Assembly: GCF_021390325.1 (NCBI RefSeq)
Contig: NZ_JAJUWU010000016.1
Coordinates: 62,001-126,000, forward strand
Direction of reading: 5' to 3'
DNA from: Jiella avicenniae
GTDB taxonomy: Bacteria > Pseudomonadota > Alphaproteobacteria > Rhizobiales > Rhizobiaceae
Length of the DNA: 64,000 nt
The translations under genes were made by a program, and so were the position numbers. The first letter of the stretch is position 1, and each line of letters begins with the position of its first letter. Under the pieces are notes generated by a model. It saw nothing but the letters and a program-made list of their open reading frames with translations, did no database searches and had not been told where the DNA came from. Shown piece after piece: positions 52,063-60,486 of this stretch.

Positions 52063-53037
52063 TCAGTCGCTGGCTGCGACCATCTTCTCGTACCACTCCT
52101 GAAGCTCCGGAAATTCGGCGACCACCTCGCTCGCCTTGGCCCGGAAGGGCGCGCGGTCGATCTCGATCACCGTCATGCCTTTCGACTTCAGGTCCTGGAG
52201 GATCGCCTCCTCCTCTTTCGTAATGTAGTCGTTGTACCAGTCCGCGGCTTCGTTGGCGGATTCGCGGAGCGCCTGCCGGGTTTCCTCGGGCATGGCCTCG
52301 AAGGCATCGGCATTGAACTGGAAGGTGAAGCCGTTGGCCATGTGCGCCGTCAGGATCAGATAATCCTGAACCTCGTCGAGGCTGGCAGACTGGATCGTGG
52401 CGAGCGGGTTCTCCTGCGCCTCGATCACCCCCTGTTGCAGGGCGGTGAACACCTCCGACCAAGACATGGGCGTCGGGCTCGCGCCGAACGTCGTCCAGGT
52501 GACGAGCCGTTCCTTCATCGGGGAAACGCGCATCTTCAGGCCGGCGAGGTCGTCGAGCGAACGAATTTCGCGGTTTGCCGTGAGCTGACGTGCGCCGCGA
52601 TACATGTGACCGAGCACGAGGAAGTTCGCCTCGTCGGCGATCTTCTTCTTGATTTCCTCGCCGACGGGGCCGTTCCACACCGCGGCATAGTGCTTGGCGT
52701 CGTCGAAGAGATACGGCATGCTCTCCACACCGGCCAGCGGATGATAGCGCGACAGGGTGCCGATCGACTCGATGACGATGTCGATGCCGCCCTGCTGCAT
52801 GGCCTCCTGCATCTGCTCGTAATCGCCGAGGCTGGCCGAGGGGAATATCTTCACCTCCACGTCGCCGCCCGTCTTTTCGGCCACGGCGTCGGCAAACTTC
52901 TGCGCAGCCGTGTGGACCGGGTCGGATGGATCCTGCCCGTGGCCGAGCCGCAGGGTTGTATCCGCAGCGAGGGCCGTCGTCCCGAACGAGGCCGCGGCGA
53001 CGAAGCCGGCAACCAGGGCGAACGATTTCAAGCGCAT
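52063..53037 (-). CDS. dctP: TRAP transporter substrate-binding protein DctP, module 2
   Basis: 324-residue exported binding protein; signal peptide MRLKSFALVAGFVAAASFGT with cleavage near LA|AD. Typical segments are LRLGHGQDPSDPVHTAAQKF, VKIFPSASLGDYEQMQEAMQ, RQLTANREIRSLDDLAG with LKMRVSP (carboxylate-binding Arg) and LQQGVIEAQENPLATIQSAS. ATG 53037 is preceded by GGAGGAAA. It follows dctM by 44 bp in the leftward order dctQ-dctM-dctP-dehydrogenase, the reverse of module 1's order in which dctP is first. Confidence 0.92.
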   Translation of the reverse strand: MRLKSFALVAGFVAAASFGTTALAADTTLRLGHGQDPSDPVHTAAQKFADAVAEKTGGDVEVKIFPSASLGDYEQMQEAMQQGGIDIVIESIGTLSRYHPLAGVESMPYLFDDAKHYAAVWNGPVGEEIKKKIADEANFLVLGHMYRGARQLTANREIRSLDDLAGLKMRVSPMKERLVTWTTFGASPTPMSWSEVFTALQQGVIEAQENPLATIQSASLDEVQDYLILTAHMANGFTFQFNADAFEAMPEETRQALRESANEAADWYNDYITKEEEAILQDLKSKGMTVIEIDRAPFRAKASEVVAEFPELQEWYEKMVAASD

Positions 53038-53081
53038 GTTTTCCTCCGTCGATTGGGACCTTTGAGGCCCTGTTGGTCCGC

Positions 53082-54359
53082 TCAGCGGACGAGACCCGGC
53101 AGCCAAAGGACGAGGCCGGGGATGTACGTGATCAGGATCAGCACGACGAGCTGCACCGCGATGAAGGGCAGCGATGCGACCGCCGCCCTGTTGAGCGGCA
53201 CGTCGCCGATCTTGGCGGCGAGGTTCAGGCAAAGCCCGACGGGCGGGGTCACCAGCCCGACGAGGAGGTTGAAGACGACCACCACGCCGAAGTGGATCGG
53301 ATCGATGCCGACCTCGGGAAGCACCGGCAGGATGACCGGCAGGAGGATCAGCATCGCCGCCTTGGCCTCCATGAACATGCCGATGACGAGGAACAGGACG
53401 TTGATCAGGAGCAGGATGACGATCTTGTCGGTGGAGAAGGCGAAGATCCATTCGGCAACCGTTTGCGGCACCTCCAGGATGGTCAGCACCCACGCAAAGA
53501 CCAGCGCGCCGGCGGCGACCGTCATCAAGGAGCCCACCCGGACGGCCGTCACGAAGAGAATGCGCGGCAGATCGGTGATCTTGAGATCACGGTAGACGAA
53601 GAGCCCGACGAACAGGGCGTAGACGACCGCGACCGCTGCCGCCTCCGTGACCGTGAACAGCCCGCCGAGCAGTCCGCCGATGATCAGGAAAGGCAGGAAG
53701 AGCGCCCATGACGCCGCAAGCGTCGCGCGCAGGAGCTCGCGGAGCGAGGGGCGGGCGTGGGTCGGGTAGCCGCGCCGCTTGGAAATGACGTAGCTCATGA
53801 CGAGCAGCCCGAGCCCCAGCATCAGCCCTGGAATGTAGCCGCCGAGAAAGAGTTGGGTGATCGAAACCTCGGCGATGATGCCGTAGAGGATCAGCGTGAT
53901 CGAAGGGGGAATGATCGGTCCGCAGGTCGAGGAACAGGCGGTCAGCGCGACGGTGAAGGGACCCGAATAGCCCTCCTGTTTCATCGCCGGAATCATGATC
54001 GAACCGATCGAGGCGGTGTCGGCGGTGGCCGACCCGGAGATTCCGCCGAAGAACATCGAGGAGACGACATTCACCTGCGCGAGCCCGCCCGGCATCGGCC
54101 CGACGAGGGCGTTGGAGAAATCGATGATGCGTCGCGTGATGCCGGACTGGTTCATGATCTGCCCGACCAGCAGGAAGAACGGGATCGCCATGAAGGCGAA
54201 GGAATTGATGCCGGCGACGAAGCGCTGCGGGATGATCCCGAGCGGCATGTCGCCCATGGCGAGAAGGCCCGCGAGCGAAGCCCCGGCAAGGCAGATCGGC
54301 AGCGGCAGTCCGATGGCGAGCGTCACGACCAGGGTGAGGACGAGAATCCAGAGTTCCAT
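53082..54359 (-). CDS. dctM: TRAP transporter large permease DctM, module 2
   Basis: 425-residue membrane permease with about twelve helices: FVAGINSFAFMAIPFFLLVG, NVVSSMFFGGISGSATADTA, STCGPIIPPSITLILYGIIA and PIHFGVVVVFNLLVGLVTPP. It is the same length as the module 1 DctM but clearly diverged. It lies 9 bp after dctQ and 44 bp before dctP. It supplies Na+-coupled import of the module 2 acid. Confidence 0.93.
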   Translation of the reverse strand: MELWILVLTLVVTLAIGLPLPICLAGASLAGLLAMGDMPLGIIPQRFVAGINSFAFMAIPFFLLVGQIMNQSGITRRIIDFSNALVGPMPGGLAQVNVVSSMFFGGISGSATADTASIGSIMIPAMKQEGYSGPFTVALTACSSTCGPIIPPSITLILYGIIAEVSITQLFLGGYIPGLMLGLGLLVMSYVISKRRGYPTHARPSLRELLRATLAASWALFLPFLIIGGLLGGLFTVTEAAAVAVVYALFVGLFVYRDLKITDLPRILFVTAVRVGSLMTVAAGALVFAWVLTILEVPQTVAEWIFAFSTDKIVILLLINVLFLVIGMFMEAKAAMLILLPVILPVLPEVGIDPIHFGVVVVFNLLVGLVTPPVGLCLNLAAKIGDVPLNRAAVASLPFIAVQLVVLILITYIPGLVLWLPGLVR

Positions 54360-54368
54360 GGTGTCGGC

Positions 54369-54911
54369 TCAGAACGGGCGGATTTCGCGACGCCAAACGA
54401 GTTCGGCGAGAAACAGGATCATCAGCACGGCCGATACGGTCGGCGCGAGATAGAGAACCGAGAGCGGCCAGCCGAGGCCGGGGCTCGTCTGCGTGGCGTT
54501 CAAGATCGTCAGGCGGGCGCCGAAGATCAGCATCACCGCCGCGAAGCCGAAGGTGACCGCGTAGCGCATGACGGCCATCGCGACCTTCACGGGATGCGAG
54601 ACGACGTCGACGAGGATGTCGACCCGGATGTGGTCCAGACGGCGGACGGCGATCGCCATCCCGAGTAGCGCCAGCCAGACCATCGACCAGCGGGCCAGTT
54701 CGCCGGACCAATAGGTCGGCGCGTTGAAGAGATAGCGCATCGCGACTTCGTAGGAGACGACGACGATCATCAGCGCGAACAGGACGACGCAGACGAGCCC
54801 GGCAAGGATTTCGACGAGATTGCCGATCCGCGTGGCAGGGGCGTCGAGCGACGGGCCGAGCCAGCCCGGGAACCCCGTGAGAAATGACGGCGTACGATCG
54901 GTTGTCTTCAA
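54369..54911 (-). CDS. dctQ: TRAP transporter small permease DctQ, module 2
   Basis: 180-residue four-helix small permease. The family region is AMRYLFNAPTYWSGELARWS then MVWLALLGMAIAVRRLDHIR. A TTG at 54911 is taken as start because GGGAGGG lies 5-11 bp upstream. The ATG 42 bp further up lacks a ribosome site and would overlap the promoter zone. It is the first gene of the leftward module 2 operon; 65 bp upstream lies the palindrome TTGATATATCAA. Confidence 0.87.
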   Translation of the reverse strand: MKTTDRTPSFLTGFPGWLGPSLDAPATRIGNLVEILAGLVCVVLFALMIVVVSYEVAMRYLFNAPTYWSGELARWSMVWLALLGMAIAVRRLDHIRVDILVDVVSHPVKVAMAVMRYAVTFGFAAVMLIFGARLTILNATQTSPGLGWPLSVLYLAPTVSAVLMILFLAELVWRREIRPF

Positions 54912-54975
54912 AGTGCCCTCCCAAACACCTCCGCCCGGATACTCCGCGCGCAATGCAGATCAAGACATATTCCGT

Positions 54976-54987
54976 TTGATATATCAA
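54976..54987. promoter_or_regulatory. Palindromic operator candidate upstream of TRAP module 2
   Basis: TTGATATATCAA is a perfect 12-bp palindrome between the GntR gene and the dctQ start it precedes. Its AT-rich dyad form is typical of FadR-type GntR sites, and it is the most obvious binding site for the adjacent GntR regulator. Confidence 0.55.
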
Positions 54988-55136
54988 CTGCCATGGAAGG
55001 AAGGGATGGACAGAAGGCGTGCGGCAGCCCGCTGGGATCGACATCCCAGGCAGAGAAAATCCGCGTTCTGCAGGAGATCGTGCGGACGGGACGGGCTCAG
55101 TCACGCCCTCGAACGGGCGGGTCGAGGTCGCCCGTG

Positions 55137-55835
55137 TCAGAGTTCCGTCAGGCCCACCGCGGCGACGGCCTCGGTCAGCTCCTTGCCGGAGCGCTCTCGC
55201 TGGCTGCAATGGCGCCGGACAGCCTCTTCGGTCTCGCCGCTGGCGACGAGCCGGGCGACGTCGGCGTGGGCTTCGGTCGAAAGGACGGGAGCGGCCCGCA
55301 GGCGCATCGCGACCCTGTGGGCGCGGCTGACCCGCTCCCAATGATGCATGCCCTGGTTCAGGATGAGCTCGTTTCCGCCGGCGCGCAGCAGCGCCCGGTG
55401 GAAGTCGAGATCGGCGCTCGACCAGGCGTTCAGGTCGGTCTCAAGGGTTTCGGCCATCCTGGCGCAGGCGGCCTGCATCGCCTCGACGGCGCCTCCGGCC
55501 GGGCCACGCAAACCGCAAAGGCGCAACGAATAAAGCTCGAGCGCCGTAATCATCTCGTAGGTCCGCGTCATCTCGTCGAGCCCGATCGGGACGACATGCA
55601 CGCCCCGCCGCGGCGAGATGACGACGTAACCCTCGTACTGGAGCAGCTGGAGCGCCTCGCGCACCGGCGTGCGACTCATGCCGAGCTGCTCGCCGATCTT
55701 CTGATCGCTGATCGGCCGGCCGGCCTGCAGCTCGTTCGACAGGATCTGGGCCTTCAGGGCCCGATACGCTCGCTCGACCGCGGAAGCTGCCGTTTCCTGC
55801 GAAGCCGTCATGCGATTCGGATCGGCGATCGACAT
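55137..55835 (-). CDS. GntR family regulator (FCD domain), TRAP module 2
   Basis: 232-residue FadR-type regulator. HTH: VERAYRALKAQILSNELQ then IGEQLGMSRTPVREALQLLQ. FCD: YEMITALELYSLRLCGLRG, SADLDFHRALLRAGGNELI with the metal His, and a late EAHADVARLVASGE. It lies 12 bp after the Ldh-type gene, so the two are probably co-transcribed, and 225 bp upstream of TRAP module 2 in the same direction. Autoregulation and control of the TRAP genes through the TTGATATATCAA palindrome is a reasonable inference. Confidence 0.88.
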   Translation of the reverse strand: MSIADPNRMTASQETAASAVERAYRALKAQILSNELQAGRPISDQKIGEQLGMSRTPVREALQLLQYEGYVVISPRRGVHVVPIGLDEMTRTYEMITALELYSLRLCGLRGPAGGAVEAMQAACARMAETLETDLNAWSSADLDFHRALLRAGGNELILNQGMHHWERVSRAHRVAMRLRAAPVLSTEAHADVARLVASGETEEAVRRHCSQRERSGKELTEAVAAVGLTEL

Positions 55836-55847
55836 CCTTGCACCCCG

Positions 55848-56936
55848 TCAGGTCGCACGCGAACCGATCGGTCTCGGTGCGCTCAATCCGTAGCGCTCGC
55901 CGAGCTCCTTCAGTTCGGCCAAAACGGCTGCGGTGATGGCGACTCCCTCCGCTCTCTGGCGCAGCTTGGCGCGGTGTTCGCGCTCGCCGGGGAGGAAGAT
56001 TTCCTCGACGCCCGGGGCTCGCCGAACGCTCTTGACGTCCTCCGCCGCCTTCTTGATGTGGGCATCGTAGTCGGCCCGATCGAGAAAGGCGCCGACGGGC
56101 AGGACGCCGAAGAGCTGGCCGATATTCTGCGGCTGGCTGAGATCTTCATACATGTGCGTCACCTCGGATCCGAACGCTCCCCCCGACAGCATCGTCGATA
56201 ATAGACCGACTGTCATGGTCAAGGCATAGCCCTTCGGTCCCGCGATCGGTTGGACGAAGCCTTGCAGGGCCCGGACCGGATCGGTGGTCGGCTTGCCGTC
56301 GGGGCCGACGGCCCAGTCGTCGGGGATCGGCGTTCCGTCCTTCGCCGCGACGATGATCTTTCCGCGGGCTGCGACGCTGCAAGCCATGTCGAGGACGATG
56401 GGAAAGCCGAGCGGCGTCGGAAAGGCGACCGCGAAGGGATTGTTGCCGAGCATCGCTTCCGCGCCGCCCCAGGGGGTCATGTGGTTGATTCCCCCGATCG
56501 TGAAGGTGAAGCCGATCGCACCGGCCTCGGCGGCGATCTCGGAGAAGAAGGCTGCGGTGCCGAAATGATTGCCGTTGCGGACGGCCACGAAGGCGCAATC
56601 CTCGCCCCCGGCCATCCTCAACGCTTCCTGCATCGCCCGCACGCCGACGATGGACCCGAGGCCGTTGTCGCCATCCATCACCGCGCAGGTGCGTGTGGAA
56701 TGCAGGATGCGCGGTTCGGCTCGCGGGTTCGTGGCCCGCGCAGCGAGTCGGTCCGTGTAGACCTGCAGGCGCACGACGCCATGGGAACCGACGCCCCTCA
56801 GATCCGCCTCGACCAGGCTCCTTGCGGCGAGTTCTGCATCCTGCTCCGGAACGTCGACGGCACGAAAGATCGCCGCGCAGAATTCTTCCAGCTCGCCCGT
56901 CACGACCGAGACGTAGCGTTCGGCTTGTTGAGACAT
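55848..56936 (-). CDS. Ldh family oxidoreductase (malate/L-lactate dehydrogenase type 2), module 2
   Basis: 362-residue Ldh_2-fold dehydrogenase with EADLRGVGSHGVVRLQVYTD (catalytic His), AVMDGDNGLGSIVGVRAMQE, FVAVRNGNHFGTAAFFSEIA, MLGNNPFAVAFPTPLGFPIV and GPKGYALTMTVGLLSTMLSG. ATG 56936 has GGAGG 8-12 bp upstream. It is divergent from TRAP module 3 and co-directional with GntR and TRAP module 2, so it could serve either importer. It keeps NNPFA, the standard family motif that is altered in the module 1 homologue (GGKTPLTGPLP). Confidence 0.9.
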   Translation of the reverse strand: MSQQAERYVSVVTGELEEFCAAIFRAVDVPEQDAELAARSLVEADLRGVGSHGVVRLQVYTDRLAARATNPRAEPRILHSTRTCAVMDGDNGLGSIVGVRAMQEALRMAGGEDCAFVAVRNGNHFGTAAFFSEIAAEAGAIGFTFTIGGINHMTPWGGAEAMLGNNPFAVAFPTPLGFPIVLDMACSVAARGKIIVAAKDGTPIPDDWAVGPDGKPTTDPVRALQGFVQPIAGPKGYALTMTVGLLSTMLSGGAFGSEVTHMYEDLSQPQNIGQLFGVLPVGAFLDRADYDAHIKKAAEDVKSVRRAPGVEEIFLPGEREHRAKLRQRAEGVAITAAVLAELKELGERYGLSAPRPIGSRAT

Positions 56937-57029
56937 CGGTGATCCTCCGGCCATTGGTCCGTTGACATCGTGATATTTCAGATTGCATACTACGGAAAAT
57001 TTCCAAGGTCTAGGCGGTGGGAGGCGTCA

Positions 57030-57578
57030 TTGATCTCGATGGGTGAAGGGCTCAAACGCGGTGTGCAAGGGATGCACCTCGTGGAGCGGGGGCTGGCGGC
57101 GATCTGTCTCGCCGTCGCGATCATGGCCCTGATGCTTCAGGTGGTGGCGCGGTACGGGTTCGACTCCGCGCTCCCTTGGCCGGAAGAGCTGGCGAAGTTC
57201 GCTTTCGTCTGGGCGACGTTCCTGGGAGCCGCGGCAGGCGCCGGTCAGAAGGCCCACATCGTGGTCGATCTGGTGGTGGGGGCGTTGCCGGTCCGTGTGC
57301 GGCTGATGCTCGCCGCACTCGTGAACGCAACCCTCGTGGCCCTGCTTCTGGTTCTCGCCTGGCACGGGGCGCGTCTCGTCACGCTCGGCTTCAACTCGCG
57401 GCTTCCGGCGATCGAGCTGCCGCTCGGCACCCTGTTCATGGCCGGTCCGGTCGCGCTCTTCCTGATGGCGATCAGCTATACGGCGGAATTCCTGTCTTCG
57501 GCGAGCGCTCTCGCGCGCGGCGCGGAGGAAATCGAGGGAGACGACGCCGTCGTCGACCCCGCGAAAATCATCGGTTGA
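57030..57578 (+). CDS. dctQ: TRAP transporter small permease DctQ, module 3
   Basis: 182-residue four-helix membrane protein with AICLAVAIMALMLQVVARYG, then FDSALPWPEELAKFAFVWAT and LGAAAGAGQKAHIVVDLVVG, the DctQ core. TTG 57030 is proposed because GTGGGAGG ends 5 bp upstream; ATG 57039 gives three residues fewer. It is divergent from the Ldh/GntR genes, with GTGATATTTCA at 56972-56982 in the shared gap. It is followed after 10 bp by dctM. Confidence 0.86.
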   Translation: MISMGEGLKRGVQGMHLVERGLAAICLAVAIMALMLQVVARYGFDSALPWPEELAKFAFVWATFLGAAAGAGQKAHIVVDLVVGALPVRVRLMLAALVNATLVALLLVLAWHGARLVTLGFNSRLPAIELPLGTLFMAGPVALFLMAISYTAEFLSSASALARGAEEIEGDDAVVDPAKIIG

Positions 57579-57588
57579 GGGGAATGGA

Positions 57589-58866
57589 TTGACCGCGCTC
57601 GTGGCTCTTGGCGGGATCTTCGCCCTGGCAGTCGTCGGCATGCCGATCGCTTTCGTGCTCCTCGCAATGGCGACCGCCCTCATCGTTTCGCTCAATCTGC
57701 CGCTGATGTCGGCGGTGCAGCACATGGTGGCCGGGATCGACAGCTTCATCCTGATCGCCGTGCCCTGCTTCGTCCTTGCCGCCAAGCTGATGAATGCCGG
57801 CAAGATCACCGATCGCATCTTCACCCTCGCCGGTGCCTTCGTGCGCCACGTCAGAGGCGGGCTCGCCCATGTCAACATCCTGGCGAGCCTGATCTTTTCC
57901 GGCATGTCCGGATCAGCCGTGGCCGACGCGGCCGGGCTCGGGGAGATCGAGGTCCGGGCGATGCGCAAGGCCGGTTTCGACGGCCCGTTCGCGGCCGCAA
58001 TTACGGCCGCATCCTCGGTCATCGGCCCGATCTTTCCGCCGAGCGTGCCGTTCGTCATCTATGCCGGCCTCGCTTCGGTGTCCGTCGCCAAGCTGTTTCT
58101 GGCGGGCGCGGTGCCGGCGATCCTGATGGCCCTGATGCTCGGCATCGCGGCCTATGCGATCTCGGTCCGGCGCAACTATCCGACCGAGCGCCGGGCGACC
58201 TTCAAGGAGCTTCTTAGCGCGTTCGCCGCCGCCTTCTGGCCGCTCCTGTCGCCGGTGTTCGTGGTGGGCGCGATCGTCTTCGGTATCACGACGCCGACCG
58301 AAGCGGCGGTGATCGCCGTGCTCTACAGCCTCATTCTGGGATTGGTGTACCGCACGATCCGCCTTGCCGACCTGCCGCGCATCCTCGTCGAGACCGCGGT
58401 CGAGTCGGGCGTCCTCCTGTTCATCGTCGCCACCGTGGCGGTGTTTTCCTGGACGATCACCTTCGAGCGCATTCCGCAGGACGTCATGGAGGCGGTTTTC
58501 TCGCTCTCGTCCTCGCCGAGCGTGGTGATGGCGCTCGTCATCGCCGTCATGCTGCTTCTCGGCATGTTCATGAATCCGACACCGGGGCTTCTCATCGCGA
58601 CGCCCTTCATGCTGCCTCTGGCCTCGGCAATGGGCATCGACCCCATTCAACTCGGCGTCGTCATGGTGCTCACGCTCGCCATCGGCCTCGTCACGCCGCC
58701 CATCGGCATCTGCCTGTTCATCGTCTGCCGCGTCGCGCGGGTCGACGTGGGGGCCGTGGTACGCGAGTGCCTGCCCTTCATCGTCGCGCTGATCGTCGTG
58801 GCAATCCTGGTCGCCTACCTGCCGGCGCTGACACTCTGGTTACCCGAGGTCTTCTTTGGCGACTAA
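57589..58866 (+). CDS. dctM: TRAP transporter large permease DctM, module 3
   Basis: 425-residue twelve-helix permease: MVAGIDSFILIAVPCFVLAA, NILASLIFSGMSGSAVADAA, SSVIGPIFPPSVPFVIYAGL and PIQLGVVMVLTLAIGLVTPP. The start is TTG 57589 with GGGGAATGGA upstream. All three DctM proteins in the window are 425 residues, but sequence differences in the substrate-path loops imply separate ligands. The C terminus is followed by dctP after 25 bp. Confidence 0.92.
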   Translation: MTALVALGGIFALAVVGMPIAFVLLAMATALIVSLNLPLMSAVQHMVAGIDSFILIAVPCFVLAAKLMNAGKITDRIFTLAGAFVRHVRGGLAHVNILASLIFSGMSGSAVADAAGLGEIEVRAMRKAGFDGPFAAAITAASSVIGPIFPPSVPFVIYAGLASVSVAKLFLAGAVPAILMALMLGIAAYAISVRRNYPTERRATFKELLSAFAAAFWPLLSPVFVVGAIVFGITTPTEAAVIAVLYSLILGLVYRTIRLADLPRILVETAVESGVLLFIVATVAVFSWTITFERIPQDVMEAVFSLSSSPSVVMALVIAVMLLLGMFMNPTPGLLIATPFMLPLASAMGIDPIQLGVVMVLTLAIGLVTPPIGICLFIVCRVARVDVGAVVRECLPFIVALIVVAILVAYLPALTLWLPEVFFGD

Positions 58867-58891
58867 GCCGGCACAAACGGGAGGAAAAATC

Positions 58892-59860
58892 ATGCGACGA
58901 CTGACCGCTGCACTTGCCGCGCTCATGCTTTCCACGGGGCTCGCGGCCGCGCAGGAATACACCATCCGCCTCGGTCACGCCCAATCCACGACCGACGTGT
59001 TCCACATCGGCGCTGAAAAGTTCAAGGAGGAGCTGGAAGCGGCGACCGACGGCCGCGTCGAAGTGATCATCTATCCGTCGAGCCAACTGGGTGCGATCCG
59101 CGACATGATCGAGGGCCTGCGGGTCGGGACCGTCCAGGTGGTGCTCGACGCGCCGAGCCGGCTCGCCACCTACACGCCGCTCGGCGATCTCTTCAAGACG
59201 CCGTACCTCTTCGAAACCCGCGAGGAGGGCGAGGCGATGTGGAACTCCGAAGGCGGGGCAGGGGTCATCGACACCATCGCCGAAGCCTCCGAAATCCGCA
59301 TCCTCGCCGTCGCCTGGCGGGGCGCGCGCCACATCACGGCCAACCGCGAGATCCACACGCCCGAAGACATGGAGGGCCTGAAGATCCGCGTGCCGCCGAC
59401 GAGCCTGCCCGTCGCCATGTTCGAGCGCCTCGGCGCGAGCCCGACCCCGATGGACTTCAACGAGGTCTATCTCGCCCTTCAGCAGGGCATCATCGATGCC
59501 CAGGAAAATCCGCTCACCACCAACTGGACCAACAATTTCCAGGAGGTCACGGACTATCTGGTGCTCACCGGCCACGTGAAGGACTTCGCCGGCTTCATGA
59601 TGGGCGAGGCCTATTTCGAGAGTCTGCCGAAGGACATCCAGGAGGCGGCCGTCGAGGCGGCCCGGTCGGCAAGCGCGGTCATCGGGGACTATGTCGTGGC
59701 GGAGGAAGAGAACTTCATCCAGAAATTCCGCGATGCCGGCGTCACGGTGATCGAGCCCGATCAGGCCGCCTTCGAGGCGCGTTTCGACGGCTTCATGGAA
59801 GAGTTCAGCCCCGAACTCGCCGAGCAGGTCACGCGCTTGAAGGGCGGCGCGTCGAACTGA
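58892..59860 (+). CDS. dctP: TRAP transporter substrate-binding protein DctP, module 3
   Basis: 322-residue periplasmic binding protein. Signal peptide MRRLTAALAALMLSTGLAAA with cleavage before QEY. Characteristic parts are IRLGHAQSTTDVFHIGAEKF, VEVIIYPSSQLGAIRDMIEG, RHITANREIHTPEDMEG with LKIRVPP (carboxylate-binding Arg), and LQQGIIDAQENPLTTNWTNN. The ATG at 58892 has GGGAGGAAA upstream. It is last in the operon dctQ-dctM-dctP and is followed by a small hairpin. Confidence 0.92.
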   Translation: MRRLTAALAALMLSTGLAAAQEYTIRLGHAQSTTDVFHIGAEKFKEELEAATDGRVEVIIYPSSQLGAIRDMIEGLRVGTVQVVLDAPSRLATYTPLGDLFKTPYLFETREEGEAMWNSEGGAGVIDTIAEASEIRILAVAWRGARHITANREIHTPEDMEGLKIRVPPTSLPVAMFERLGASPTPMDFNEVYLALQQGIIDAQENPLTTNWTNNFQEVTDYLVLTGHVKDFAGFMMGEAYFESLPKDIQEAAVEAARSASAVIGDYVVAEEENFIQKFRDAGVTVIEPDQAAFEARFDGFMEEFSPELAEQVTRLKGGASN

Positions 59861-59872
59861 CCGTCGCGTTTC

Positions 59873-59892
59873 GTCGCGGTCGAAGCCGCGAC
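59873..59892 (+). terminator. Small hairpin after TRAP module 3
   Basis: GTCGCGG (59873-59879) pairs with CCGCGAC (59886-59892) around TCGAAG, 12 bp after the dctP stop. It lacks a T-tract but is well placed to end the operon. Confidence 0.4.
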
Positions 59893-60118
59893 AGGCCGCT
59901 GCGACGTGCCATCGTCCGACACCGTCGTTCGGTCGAAGCGCGAGGCGTCCCGTGGACCGGTCTCACCCGGACCGGTCCCGCCGGCCGTCACGCGACGGGA
60001 CTGGCTCGTCGAGACGCCGGCAGAGTTGCGCTCGTCGTCGCCGTCCCCTTGTCGGAGCCGTCAACCCGAAGCAGCCGCTGAAAAGCGTCTGCTCATTTGA
60101 AAAACACCGGTCTCCCTG

Positions 60119-60154
60119 CGAGAGCCGGCTCGGGAACCACCGAGTCGGCTCTCG
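60119..60154 (-). terminator. Inverted repeat, candidate terminator of the leftward ABC operon
   Basis: CGAGAGCCGGCTC (60119-60131) and GAGTCGGCTCTCG (60142-60154) pair at 12 of 13 positions around a 10-nt loop. Read on the minus strand it follows the ABC gene and the putative solute-binding remnant and is followed shortly by GTTTTTC, as for a leftward terminator. Confidence 0.45.
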
Positions 60155-60169
60155 TGCTGCAGCCGATCT

Positions 60170-60330
60170 GACCGGTCGATACTTGACCGGATCCTTGAGG
60201 AAGAAGCGGCCGAGCGGGTTCTGGTCGAAGTTCGCGACGTTCTTGCGGGAAACGTTGATGTGGGGGCTGCAATAGAGGTCGATCCCGGCGACGTCCTCCT
60301 TCGCCTGCTTCTGCAGGTGCGTCTTGCCTG
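60170..60330 (-). pseudogene. Possible 3' remnant of a peptide-type ABC solute-binding protein gene
   Basis: The minus strand encodes HLQKQAKEDVAGIDLYCSPH followed by INVSRKNVANFDQNP and LGRFFLKDPVKY, which has the look of the extreme C terminus of family 5 (peptide) solute-binding proteins, where a final N--NPLGR-FLKD segment is common. Upstream and downstream the frame is featureless. It sits directly behind a peptide-type ATPase gene, where such a binding protein would be expected. The call rests on visual resemblance only. Confidence 0.25.
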
Positions 60331-60486
60331 TCGGACAGCGGCTCACCCCGCTTCGGCTGTCGACGGCGGCGTGCCGTGCACGCGCGGCGTCCCACGCGCT
60401 GGCCGACCCCGCTTCCCGGTTGCACCGCCCGGCAGTGTCCTTCCAGGCGCGAAAGGCTCGACGGATCATTCATCCGCCCGCCGCGA

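Larger units (their letters stand above)
59893..60486. other. Gene-poor stretch between TRAP module 3 and the peptide-type ABC gene
   Basis: About 600 bp without an intact gene. It holds a 13-bp-arm inverted repeat (60119-60154) and a short minus-strand segment (60170-60330) that may be the 3' remnant of a solute-binding-protein gene. The rest shows no recognisable coding or RNA signature. Confidence 0.5.
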
